A stretch of 64,000 bases of DNA, taken from contig JAXMBZ010000012.1 of NCBI GenBank assembly GCA_046349615.1, forward strand, positions 62,001 to 126,000, given 5' to 3'. Made by a program: the position numbers and the translations under genes. This document shows positions 34,464-43,884 of this stretch, piece after piece; the stretch's first letter is position 1; each line of letters opens with the position of its first letter. The notes under the pieces were generated by a model. That model worked only from the letters and a program-made list of their open reading frames with translations. It did no database searches and was not told where the DNA came from. The stretch comes from JADJNY01 sp046349615 (GTDB taxonomy: Bacteria; Planctomycetota; UBA1135; GCA-002686595).

Positions 34464-36065
34464 ATGCGCGTGCCCCGGGTCAGGCTCTTCCTCGCGCTCC
34501 TCGCGAGCTTCCTCGTCTTCGCCGCGTGCTCGAAGGCGCGCGAGAGGCGTCCGAACGTCCTCCTGGTCAGCGTCGACACGCTGCGCGCCGATCACCTCGG
34601 CTGCTACGGCTACCCGCGCGACACGTCGCCGAACCTCGATCGCTTTGCGCGCGATGGCGTCGTCTTCGAACGCGCCGTCTCCACGACGTCTTGGACGTTG
34701 CCGGCGCACGTGAGCATGCTGACCGGGTTGCCGATCTCCGTGCACGGAATCTGCGACGACCGGCTCTGGTCGCGCACGGATGCCGTCGGCAGGAGGATCC
34801 CGCCCCCGTTGCGCGGCACGTTCGTTTCGGAAGCGCTGAAGAGCGCGGGGTACGCGACCGCGGGCTTCTTCACGTTCGACTTCCTCGACTCGCTCTATGG
34901 ATTCGGACTCGGCTTCGACAAGTGGGAGCGCGTCGGTGCGGACGTGTTCTCCGACCCGAGACTGCGGGACGAGCTCATGGCCCTGCGGGCCGCGGGCGAC
35001 ATGGGTGCGATCGACGAGTTCCTGCGTGAACACAGCGCGGGAATCCGGAGCGATCGACTCACGTCACCCGAGACCATCGACCGTGCGATCCAGTGGCTCG
35101 ACGAACACGAGCGCGAGCACGAGAGCCAACCGTTTTTCCTCTTCGTGCACCTGTTCGACGTGCACGACCCGTACAAGCCGCCGCCGGAGTTCGACCGCTT
35201 CGGCGACCCGTCGTACGACGGCCCGGAGCGGGGCCGACTCGACCCCGCGAAAAGCGAGACGCTTCACGCCGGGCTCTCCCGCTCCGACATCGCGCGGCGC
35301 GTGTCCCTCTACGATGGCGGGATCGCGTTCGTCGACGACCAGGTCGGACGTCTGCTCGCGCGACTGCGCGCGAGCGGGCTCGACGAGGACACGCTCGTGA
35401 TCGTCACGGCGGACCACGGTGAGGAGTTCTTCGAGCACGGTCGCCAGGGCCACCATCGCCAGCTCTACATGGAGAGCATCCACGTTCCGATGCTCGCTCG
35501 CTGGCCGAAGCACTTCCCCGCAGGTCGACGCGTGGAAGGAACCGTAGGGCTCGTCGACATCGTGCCGACGCTGCTCGCGGCGACCGGTGCTCGCACGACG
35601 ACTCCGCTCCCCGGGACCGACCTCGCGCCGTTCGCGCGTGGGGAGCAGAAGAACGGCGGGCGGATGTACGTGAGCCTGCTCAACGTCTTCCAGCCGCGCG
35701 GACAAGGCGGTGACCAGGCCTACAAGCGCATCGAGAGCCTCGTGCGCGGCGACGAGCAAGTGGTCGTCTCCTGGTGTCACGATCAGACGGTGCGGGTCGA
35801 GTCGTGGGACCTCGCGGCGGATCCACGCGAACTCGGCGCGGTGCGGCTTCTCGACTGGAAGAGCGTCGCGCCCCAGTTCGAGGCGCTCGCGCGCAGCTTC
35901 CACGCGCTCCGCGAGCATCAACCGGATCGCAGCCGCACGCTGCCGCAAGGCAATCGGCGCCTGAGAGCGGTGCTCGCCGCGAGCGGCTACGTGTCGTCGG
36001 ACGACGTCGAATCGGTCGAGGACGACGCGAGGATCTGCCTGGAAGGTTGCGTGTTCTGGCGGTGA
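34464..36065 (+). CDS. Sulfatase / alkaline-phosphatase superfamily protein, lipoprotein-like
   Basis: A 533-residue exported protein. A short hydrophobic N-terminus ends FAAC (lipobox-like). The arylsulfatase-type core then begins with PNVLLVSVDTLRADHLGCYGY, which carries the first metal-binding Asp. SWTLPAHVSMLTG occupies the nucleophile position. LFVHLFDVHDPYKPP and VIVTADHGEEFFEHGRQGHH supply the further metal ligands. The classic formylglycine motif C/S-x-P-x-R is not present: the site reads TSWTLPAH, as in phosphatase-like members. So hydrolysis of a phospho- or phosphono-ester, or phosphoglycerol transfer, is as likely as sulfatase activity. No anaerobic sulfatase-maturing enzyme is nearby. 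Confidence 0.85.
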   Translation: MRVPRVRLFLALLASFLVFAACSKARERRPNVLLVSVDTLRADHLGCYGYPRDTSPNLDRFARDGVVFERAVSTTSWTLPAHVSMLTGLPISVHGICDDRLWSRTDAVGRRIPPPLRGTFVSEALKSAGYATAGFFTFDFLDSLYGFGLGFDKWERVGADVFSDPRLRDELMALRAAGDMGAIDEFLREHSAGIRSDRLTSPETIDRAIQWLDEHEREHESQPFFLFVHLFDVHDPYKPPPEFDRFGDPSYDGPERGRLDPAKSETLHAGLSRSDIARRVSLYDGGIAFVDDQVGRLLARLRASGLDEDTLVIVTADHGEEFFEHGRQGHHRQLYMESIHVPMLARWPKHFPAGRRVEGTVGLVDIVPTLLAATGARTTTPLPGTDLAPFARGEQKNGGRMYVSLLNVFQPRGQGGDQAYKRIESLVRGDEQVVVSWCHDQTVRVESWDLAADPRELGAVRLLDWKSVAPQFEALARSFHALREHQPDRSRTLPQGNRRLRAVLAASGYVSSDDVESVEDDARICLEGCVFWR

Positions 36066-36164
36066 CGCGACGAAACCGCGCGCGGGTGCGCAGCGGAATT
36101 CGACGACGAGACGCTGGGGACGAGGTGCGCGGCCCTTCGCCGAAACACGGGTGCTCGCCGACGA

Positions 36165-37160
<996 letters not shown>

Positions 37161-37277
37161 GGCGGGAATGTCCTCGATTCCGCGAGGTGGGGCAAGCGAC
37201 GAGCGCGGATCGTCGCTCGGGAGTCGACGAAGGCATGGACGCCGAGTCGAACGGCCCGCCGGGGCTCCGCGCCGTCC

Positions 37278-37985
37278 TCAGCGCGCGAGCCGTTCGACCC
37301 AGGTCGCGAGCTCGCCGAGGCTCGTCACGCGCGGTCCGCGGCGTTCGTCCCACGGCGCGTGGACGTTCGCGTGGTCGACGAGGACCGAGCGCAACCCCGC
37401 GCGCTGCGCGCCGAGCAGATCGCGCTCGAGGTCGTCGCCCGCGTGGAGCGCCTCGCTCGGCGCGACGCCGAAGTGCTCCTGCGCGCGCCGGAAGATCGCG
37501 CGGTCGGGCTTCTCCATGCGCTCGATCGCGGAGCACACGACGACGTCGACGCGCGCCGCGAGCCCGAGCGCCTCGAGCAACTTCGGCAGGCGCGGCGACC
37601 AGTTCGACACGATGCCGACGCCGAGGTGCAGCGCGCGCGCGCGCTCGATCAGCTCTTCGACGCCCGGGAACGGCACGAAGGTCTCGGGGCGCGAGAAGTT
37701 CGCGAAGAGCTCCGTCGAAAGCGCGCCGAGCTCCGCGCGCGGCAGGCCGAGGCGTTCGTGGAAGATCCGCTCGATGTAGTGCTCGAACCACGGGTCCGTG
37801 TAGCGCCACGCGCCGTCGATCTCCTGCGGGAGCTCGTGGTGCGCGGCGCGCATCAGCGCGGCCATCGCACGCTCGTCGATTTCGACGCCGCGCGAACGGG
37901 CGGCGCGCGCGTAGAGCTCGAAGCGCGAGGGACGCTCCGTGAGAAGCGTGTTGCCGACGTCGAGGAGGAGCACCTTCAGGGCCAT
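37278..37985 (-). CDS. HAD family hydrolase
   Basis: A 235-residue HAD subfamily IA protein. Motif I is LLLDVGNTL with nucleophile D9. The second position, usually Asp, is Gly, as in the REG-2/HDHD3-like branch. Motif II is GIVSNWS and motif III the Lys in EKPDRAIF. Motif IV is HAGDDLERDLLGA with paired Asp. A helical cap lies between about 20 and 90. Loss of the general-acid Asp would slow a phosphatase, so a specialised or weak activity is likely. The substrate is unknown. The start is the ATG directly before the first strand. Confidence 0.88.
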   Translation of the reverse strand: MALKVLLLDVGNTLLTERPSRFELYARAARSRGVEIDERAMAALMRAAHHELPQEIDGAWRYTDPWFEHYIERIFHERLGLPRAELGALSTELFANFSRPETFVPFPGVEELIERARALHLGVGIVSNWSPRLPKLLEALGLAARVDVVVCSAIERMEKPDRAIFRRAQEHFGVAPSEALHAGDDLERDLLGAQRAGLRSVLVDHANVHAPWDERRGPRVTSLGELATWVERLAR

Positions 37986-38266
37986 CGCGGCGCGCGATCC
38001 TAGTCGCGCGGCGGAACGGGCTCCATGCCAGGCGGCGGGGACGGAGCCGGGCTCCGCGGGCAGAGCTCCGCACACGCGACCCGCGATCCCGCGCGGCGAG
38101 GCCGCGTCGAGCGGCGGGAGCCCGAGGAAAGACCGGTGCGGCTCCAGCGCGCGGGGCGGAGGCTCCGACCATCGTCCCGGGGAGCGCACGGAGGCTTGCT
38201 CCGCGGCCCTTCACGACGCAGGATCCAGGCTCGGCAGGCGGACTCGGGCACGGTCCGCAACCATCG

Positions 38267-39331
38267 ATGAAGCTCACGCACACCACCGCGATCCACATGC
38301 AGCGCGCGCGCCGCTTCGGCGTCCTCGCGCTCGTGCTCGTGGCCGCGCTCCCGATCGCTTGCAAGAGCCGCTCGAAGCTCCCGCGCACGATGCCCGTGAC
38401 GAAGGAGATGCGCGCGCAGGCGCAGCAGGCGACCGAGCTCTCGCGTTGGGACGTCGCGGCGCAGCGTTGGTACTCGATCTTCGTCGACAGCGGCGGCAAG
38501 GACCGCGAGGCGTGCGCGGAGACCGCGCGCGCGATGATGCACCTGAACGATCCGGAGAGCGCGCTCCGCGTGCTCCAGCAGGGCGTCGACTCGAACCCCG
38601 ACGTCGCCGAGTTGCAGGAACTGCAGGGCGACGCGCTCGTGCAGCAGAACTTCCGCCGCGCGGCGGAGGGCTGCTACACGAAGGCGACGGAGCTCGATCC
38701 GAAGCGTGCTTCGGCGTGGCGCGCGCTCGGCCGCGTGCGCGTCGAGCTCGGCTACGAAGGTTCGGCCGTGAGCGCGCTGCAGAAGGCGATCGACCTCGGC
38801 CGCGACGACTTCGGCACGTTCATCCTGCTCGCCCGCGCGCAAGCCGCATCGGGCAACCCCTGCGGCGCGTTCCAGGCGTACGACGAAGCGTTCCAGCGCG
38901 GCGAGGGCGACCCCGAGCTCTACGTCGAGGCGTCGACGCTCTACCTGAACGAGGTCGTGCGGCGCTCGCACAAGGAAGCGGCGCAGTGCGCGCAGGGCTG
39001 GCTCGAGCGCGCGATCGAGCGCAACCCGAACTTCATGCAGGGCCATTTCGAGCTCGGCGTGCTCAAGGAAGAGCTCGGACGCAAGGACGAGGCGATCGTG
39101 CACTATCGGCGTGCGATCGAACTCGATCCGGACTTCCTGCCTGCGCTGCGCAACCTCGCGCTCCTGTACTTCGAGCGCAAGGACGTGAAGAACACGCGCG
39201 ACATGGTCGACCGCGCGCTCAAGCTCGAGAAGGATCCCGAGTGCAGGAAGGCGCTCGAGAACCTGCTCGAGCCGATGACGCAGGCGCCGACGCCGCCGCC
39301 CGCTCCCGCGCACGAGGGACAGCCGCTCTGA
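38267..39331 (+). CDS. TPR-repeat lipoprotein
   Basis: A 354-residue protein with an N-terminal hydrophobic segment ending PIAC (lipobox-like). An array of about eight tetratricopeptide repeats spans residues 50-320, with clear units such as AAEGCYTKATELDPKRASAW, AVSALQKAIDLG and AIVHYRRAIELDPDFLPAL. A Pro-rich tail ends the protein. TPR arrays mediate protein-protein contacts; the partner is unknown. It is followed after about 40 bp by the carboxypeptidase-regulatory-like protein, probably in one transcript. Confidence 0.85.
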   Translation: MKLTHTTAIHMQRARRFGVLALVLVAALPIACKSRSKLPRTMPVTKEMRAQAQQATELSRWDVAAQRWYSIFVDSGGKDREACAETARAMMHLNDPESALRVLQQGVDSNPDVAELQELQGDALVQQNFRRAAEGCYTKATELDPKRASAWRALGRVRVELGYEGSAVSALQKAIDLGRDDFGTFILLARAQAASGNPCGAFQAYDEAFQRGEGDPELYVEASTLYLNEVVRRSHKEAAQCAQGWLERAIERNPNFMQGHFELGVLKEELGRKDEAIVHYRRAIELDPDFLPALRNLALLYFERKDVKNTRDMVDRALKLEKDPECRKALENLLEPMTQAPTPPPAPAHEGQPL

Positions 39332-39374
39332 AGCGCGGTCGCGGCGCTCCGCGACGCGCGGTACCGTGACGCGC

Positions 39375-41567
39375 ATGCGCGCTTGGATCGGCATCGCCGC
39401 GGCACTGTTCCTCGTCGTCGTGTTCTTCGTGGTGCGACGCGTCGAGACGAGCTCCGCGCCCGCCCCGAGCGCCGCGACGTCGAGCGCGAAGCCCGAGCCC
39501 GTGGCTTCGTCCCGTCCGTCGGACCCGCTCGAGGCCGGCGCGGCGGCGAAGACGGCGCGCGAAAGCGCTTCCGGTGCCGCCCCGAGCGTGGGTGAGCACC
39601 GAGACGAGCTCTTCGGCCGCGTCGTCGATGGGCACGACGCGCCCGTCGCAGGCGCGAACCTCGAAGCGTTCCTCGACGACGTCGGCCGCGGCGCGATCGG
39701 CGAGCCGCGCGTGCGGAGCTCGCTCGCGCGTGCGACGTCGGACGAGATGGGCGCGTTCACGTTGCGCGTCGTGCGCGGGCTGCCGTGCGAACTCGAGGTC
39801 GCGCACGAGGGCTTCGCGCCGGCGCGGCTCTCGTACCGCGCGGCGGGGGAGGAGCTCCTCGTCCGCCTCGCGCGTCCTGCGGTGCTCGTCGTGCACGTCG
39901 TGCGCGACGACGGGACGCCGGCGTGCGACGTCCCCGTGCGCGTCGGGCCCGTCACGGAGGGCGGCTTCGCGAGCTTCGCGCCGTTCGCCGCCGCGCGCAC
40001 GGACGCGCTCGGCACCGCGCGCTTCGACGCTCTGCCGCTCGGCGCCGCGATGATCGACGTCGCGCCCGGAGACGGCGTCGTCCCGCGGCCGGTGCGCGTC
40101 GAGCTCGTCGCCGGCGAGCTCGTCGACCGCACGTTCACGATCGCGCGCGGCACGACCGTGCGCGGCAAGGTGATCGACCTCGCGACGAAGGCGCCGATCG
40201 CGGGCGCGGAACTCGGCATCGGTCCCTCGCTCGACGGCCGACGCGTGCGCAGCGACGCGCAAGGCGAGTACACGTGGAGCGGCGTGCCGACGGATCGCCC
40301 GTTCTTCCTTCACGTCGAAGCGCGCGGTTACGGGCACGCGTCGAAGACGGTGAAGGCCGGTGCGAGCGAGCCCGCGCTCGAGCGCGTCGACTTCGGTCTC
40401 GTCGCGGCGCGACGCGCGCGCGGACGCGTGCTCGGACCCGACGGCACGCCGATCGCGAATGCGCGCGTCGAGGCTCGCGGAACGCGCGGCGGTGTCGATG
40501 CGTTCGACGCGCGTGCGACGCGGACCGACTCAGACGGGCTCTTCGAGCTCGTCGATCTCCGCGCGGACGTGCCGCACGAACTCGGCGTCGCCGCGCGCGG
40601 AATCGCGCGGACGCTGCGGCCGTTCCCGGCGGACGAGCAGCGCACGCCGATCGTCGAGCTCGGCGACGTCGTGCTCGAGCGCGCGGCCGTCGCGAGTGGA
40701 CGCGTCCTCGACGCGAAAGGGCTTCCACTCGCGGGTCAGCGGCTCGTCGCGCGCGTGCTCGAGCTCCCCCCGTCCGGCGCAGCGCAGGACGGCAACGCGC
40801 GCACGCCGCCGCCGCGGCAGCGAATGCGCGAGCTCGAACTCCGCGCGGACCACCTCGGCCGCTTCGTCATCGCGGACCTGCCCGCGGGCCGGCTCGTCGT
40901 CGAAGCGGAGGTTGCCGGAGCGCGCGAGCGGCCGAAGCTCGACGTCGAGGTGAAGGCGGGCGAGGAGCGCACGCAGCTCGTGCTCGTCGTCGATCTCGGT
41001 CTCGTGATCGCGGGCCGCGTGCTCGATCCAGGCGGCGCGCCGCTCGCGATGGTCAACCTCTCGCTGCGCACGGAGAGCGGCGCGCTCGTCGGCCACGCAC
41101 CGCTGCGCACGGGTTCCGACGGCGCGTTCGTCGTGCCGATGCTCGAAAAGGGCCGCTACCGCGTGCTCGCGTGGCCCGAGAACCGCGACGGCAACGAAAC
41201 GGACGGCACGCTGTACTCGAACCGAGTCGTCGACGACGTCGCCGCGGGCACGAGCGGGCTCGACATCGTGCTCGCGCCTGGGAAGCGCACGCGCGGGCAA
41301 GTGCTCGGCGCGAACGGTGCGCCGCTCCCGTCCGTGTACGTCGCGGCGAAGGACGAGCGCGGGAACTCGCTCACGGCCGTGCTCACCGATTCGAACGGGA
41401 GGTTCGAGCTCCTGCTCGACCCGGAGCGCGAGCACGAGCTCGAAGCGCGTCCGCCCGCGAAACCCGGCGAGCGCGAGGACCTCAAACAGCCGCCTGATCC
41501 CGCGACCTTCGCGCGGACCAAGGGCGTGCGCGGCGGAGCGCAGGACGTCGAGCTGCGTTTCCGCTGA
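39375..41567 (+). CDS. Large exported protein with carboxypeptidase-regulatory-like (CarboxypepD_reg) repeats
   Basis: A 730-residue protein with one N-terminal membrane anchor (IGIAAALFLVVVFFVV), then an Ala/Ser/Pro linker. At least six beta-sandwich repeats follow, typical of carboxypeptidase regulatory-like domains: ELFGRVVDGHDAPVAGANLE, GKVIDLATKAPIAGAELG, ARGRVLGPDGTPIANARVE, ASGRVLDAKGLPLAGQRLV, IAGRVLDPGGAPLAMVNLS and TRGQVLGANGAPLPSVYVA. Each is closed by a TxxDGxF-like turn. Such domains are extracellular structural or binding modules. I chose the ATG at 39375 over the GTG at 39366 because it sits directly before the anchor. It is downstream of the TPR lipoprotein. Confidence 0.85.
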   Translation: MRAWIGIAAALFLVVVFFVVRRVETSSAPAPSAATSSAKPEPVASSRPSDPLEAGAAAKTARESASGAAPSVGEHRDELFGRVVDGHDAPVAGANLEAFLDDVGRGAIGEPRVRSSLARATSDEMGAFTLRVVRGLPCELEVAHEGFAPARLSYRAAGEELLVRLARPAVLVVHVVRDDGTPACDVPVRVGPVTEGGFASFAPFAAARTDALGTARFDALPLGAAMIDVAPGDGVVPRPVRVELVAGELVDRTFTIARGTTVRGKVIDLATKAPIAGAELGIGPSLDGRRVRSDAQGEYTWSGVPTDRPFFLHVEARGYGHASKTVKAGASEPALERVDFGLVAARRARGRVLGPDGTPIANARVEARGTRGGVDAFDARATRTDSDGLFELVDLRADVPHELGVAARGIARTLRPFPADEQRTPIVELGDVVLERAAVASGRVLDAKGLPLAGQRLVARVLELPPSGAAQDGNARTPPPRQRMRELELRADHLGRFVIADLPAGRLVVEAEVAGARERPKLDVEVKAGEERTQLVLVVDLGLVIAGRVLDPGGAPLAMVNLSLRTESGALVGHAPLRTGSDGAFVVPMLEKGRYRVLAWPENRDGNETDGTLYSNRVVDDVAAGTSGLDIVLAPGKRTRGQVLGANGAPLPSVYVAAKDERGNSLTAVLTDSNGRFELLLDPEREHELEARPPAKPGEREDLKQPPDPATFARTKGVRGGAQDVELRFR

Positions 41568-41666
41568 AGCGCGCCGCGCGCGTTGCGATTCGGGGCGCCA
41601 CGAGGCGTCGGTGCGCGAGCGCGCGAAGCTCGGAGCGCCTCGTCCGCGCCGCGCCGTCCGCCGCGC

Positions 41667-41903
41667 TCACTCCGTCAACGACTCGACGAGCTCGTCGATC
41701 TTCTCCGTGAGCTCCTCGGCGAACTCGTCACCGAAGTCGTTCGCGAGCACGTCGATCTCCTCGAACATGTAGCGGCCCGTCGAGCGGCTGAACGGGATGC
41801 CGTACTCCCACTTGCTGCCGTCCGAGGCGTGGATCACGACCTCGATCTGGTCGTCGCCCTCGACCGGGCGGACCGTGTAGCTCTTCACCGTGTAGCTCGC
41901 CAT
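41667..41903 (-). CDS. Small conserved-looking protein of unknown function
   Basis: A 78-residue acidic protein: a beta-type first half (SYTVKSYTVRPVEGDDQIEV, SKWEYGIPF) and an acidic helical end (EFAEELTEKIDELVESLTE). High G/C third positions and an AGGA-like site before the ATG (minus strand GGGAGGATCC) support expression. I do not recognise the family. It stands alone between convergent and co-directional genes. Confidence 0.65.
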   Translation of the reverse strand: MASYTVKSYTVRPVEGDDQIEVVIHASDGSKWEYGIPFSRSTGRYMFEEIDVLANDFGDEFAEELTEKIDELVESLTE

Positions 41904-42028
41904 GTCGGATCCTCCCGTCGCGGGGCGATCATGCTAGGTGCGCGCGGAGAGGGCGTCGAGCTTCGAGTGCGCGCGGAAAGGCGAAGTCGGCGCGCTCGCC
42001 GCGGGTTCGCACACGGCGCCGCCGGCGC

Positions 42029-42880
42029 TCAGTCTCCGCCTTCCCACGTGCGCCGAGGTCGCCAGACCTCGAAGTCGTGGAACGCGTGCGTGTTGAAGCG
42101 GTCGATCAAGACGTAGCCCGCGCGCTCGAGCTCTTTGTCCATCAAGCCTTCCGGCAGCTTGTGCTTGGGCGCGGGGCCGACGGGGAGCTTGCCGGGCTTG
42201 TAGTCGAGCACGACGAGCCGGCCGTCGGGCTTGAGGACGTCCTTGATGCGTTTGAAGTACGCGATGCGGTCCTCGAGGTGGTGGTACGTGTCCGCGACGA
42301 ACACGACGTCGAGGCTCGCGAGCGGGAAGTGCGGATCCTGCAGGCCGGCGAGCACGGGTACGACGTTGCGCAGGCCGCGCTGCTCGACCTTCTCGCGCAC
42401 GCGATCGATCTGCGCGGGCTCGATGTCGCTCGCGTAGACGACGCCCTCGGGGCACGCGGCGGCGAACGCCATCGTGAAGATGCCCGGGCCGCAGCCGAGA
42501 TCGCCGACGACCGCGGTGCGCGGGAGCTGCAGCTTCGAGATCACGACGTCGACACGGAGCTCCTTCTCTCGCTCCGGGCTCTCGAGCATCGCGATGTACT
42601 TCGCGACGTCGCGCTGGCCTTTCGGGTCGCGGTTGTCGTGCGCGTGTTCGGCGGCGTCGGGCGCCGGGCGTGCGGTCTCGTCCGCGTGAACGACCTGCGG
42701 CTCCGCGACCGGCGCGATCGGGGTCGCGTCGGCGGGCGCGGCGCGCGGCGTGAGCGCGGGACCTTCCTTGCGGACGTCGCCGTACGCGCGCGGGGTTTCG
42801 TCGCCGTGCGGACCACTGCGGCAGGCGAGTCCGGCGGCGAGCAGGACGAGGCAGGCGAGGGCTCGAATCGAAGCACGCAT
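42029..42880 (-). CDS. Class I SAM-dependent methyltransferase with an export signal
   Basis: A 283-residue protein. Residues 1-21 are a signal peptide with a lipobox-like AGLAC, and a Pro/Ala-rich linker follows to about 85. A methyltransferase core comes after: motif I VVGDLGCGPGIFTMAFAAAC, acidic residue in VVYASDIEP, VVFVADTYHHLEDR, and DVLKPDGRLVVLDYKP. It resembles the predicted methyltransferases of the COG4798 type that often carry signal peptides. SAM is not known to be abundant outside the cytoplasm, so either the signal is not used or the domain has another role. The start gives the signal peptide; the longer upstream frame is antisense. Confidence 0.82.
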   Translation of the reverse strand: MRASIRALACLVLLAAGLACRSGPHGDETPRAYGDVRKEGPALTPRAAPADATPIAPVAEPQVVHADETARPAPDAAEHAHDNRDPKGQRDVAKYIAMLESPEREKELRVDVVISKLQLPRTAVVGDLGCGPGIFTMAFAAACPEGVVYASDIEPAQIDRVREKVEQRGLRNVVPVLAGLQDPHFPLASLDVVFVADTYHHLEDRIAYFKRIKDVLKPDGRLVVLDYKPGKLPVGPAPKHKLPEGLMDKELERAGYVLIDRFNTHAFHDFEVWRPRRTWEGGD

Positions 42881-43056
42881 GATGCGGCCATTCGATCCGC
42901 GCGCGGCGGCGCGGGCAAGTCCGACGTGCTGCGCATGCGGATCGTCGCGGGGTTTCGAGCGCTCGCGCCGCACTCCTCCGCCGGGGCGGAGCTCGCGCAC
43001 GCGTCGGCGACGGACGCGGACGCGCGCGCGCAGGCCGAAGTCGGAAGCGGAGGGAG

Positions 43057-43863
43057 TCACGCCCGCCGCAGACGGAACGCGCCGATCCAGCTCAACCCGC
43101 CGAGCCCAGGCACGTGGTCGAGCGTCGCGAAGAGCGGCATCAGCGCGTTCGCGACGCGCAGCTTCGCGGGCGAGATGCTCTTCGAGAAGTTCGTCTTCTT
43201 CTCGCGCTTGAAGCGATACGCCCACGCGCCGATCGGGTTCATCGGCCGCAGCGCGAGCGTCTCGAAGCCCGCGCGCTCGAGCAGCGCAGCGAAGGGCTCC
43301 GCGTCGTAGCGCCGGAAGTGCCCCGACGCTTCGTCCATCGGGCCGTAGAGGCGCGACTGCGCCGGCACCTTGAGCACGAGCACGCCGCCCGGAGCGAGGT
43401 GCGCCTTCGCGCGCGCGACGAACGCGGCGTCGTCCTCGAAGTGCTCGAGCACGTCGAGAGCGATCACGACGTCCGCGACGAGGCCGTCGAGCTCGTGCCA
43501 GTCGCCGCGCAGGTCGACGCGCACGCCGCGCACGCGGCCGCCGGGGTGATTCGCCTCGAGCCGGCGCAGGAGCTCGTCGTTCACGTCGACGCCGACGACG
43601 CGCTCCACGCGCTCGAGGTAGTGCTGCACGACCATCCCGGCGCCGCACCCGAGCTCGAGCACCGTCCCGCGGACGTGGTCGCGGAAGTGGCTCGCGATCC
43701 AGCGGTAGTAGTTCGGCAGGAGCGCCATGCGGTCCTGCGCCGCGTCGTACGCGAGGTTCGCGGCGTCGTCCGCGGAGCCGAGCGTCGAGCTCGCGGGCGC
43801 GGAGGGAGCGTTCGAATCGATGCGCGAGTCCGCCACGCCCGAAGGATACCCCAACGTCGCCAC
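43057..43863 (-). CDS. Class I SAM-dependent methyltransferase
   Basis: A 268-residue cytosolic protein with the full Methyltransf_11/12 order: motif I GTVLELGCGAGMVVQHYL near residue 68, the adenosine-binding acid in VVGVDVNDELLRRLE, VADVVIALDVLEHFEDD, and LAPGGVLVLKVPA followed by a YGPMDEASGHFRRYD loop. That last loop (G-H-x-R-x-Y) is common in methyltransferases acting on sugars or lipids. The C-terminal hydrophobic stretch (RVANALMPLFATLDHVPGLG) may touch the membrane. The substrate is unknown. An alternative start lies about 10 codons in. Confidence 0.82.
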   Translation of the reverse strand: MATLGYPSGVADSRIDSNAPSAPASSTLGSADDAANLAYDAAQDRMALLPNYYRWIASHFRDHVRGTVLELGCGAGMVVQHYLERVERVVGVDVNDELLRRLEANHPGGRVRGVRVDLRGDWHELDGLVADVVIALDVLEHFEDDAAFVARAKAHLAPGGVLVLKVPAQSRLYGPMDEASGHFRRYDAEPFAALLERAGFETLALRPMNPIGAWAYRFKREKKTNFSKSISPAKLRVANALMPLFATLDHVPGLGGLSWIGAFRLRRA

Positions 43864-43884
43864 GCGCGGACGCGGCGAACGTCC

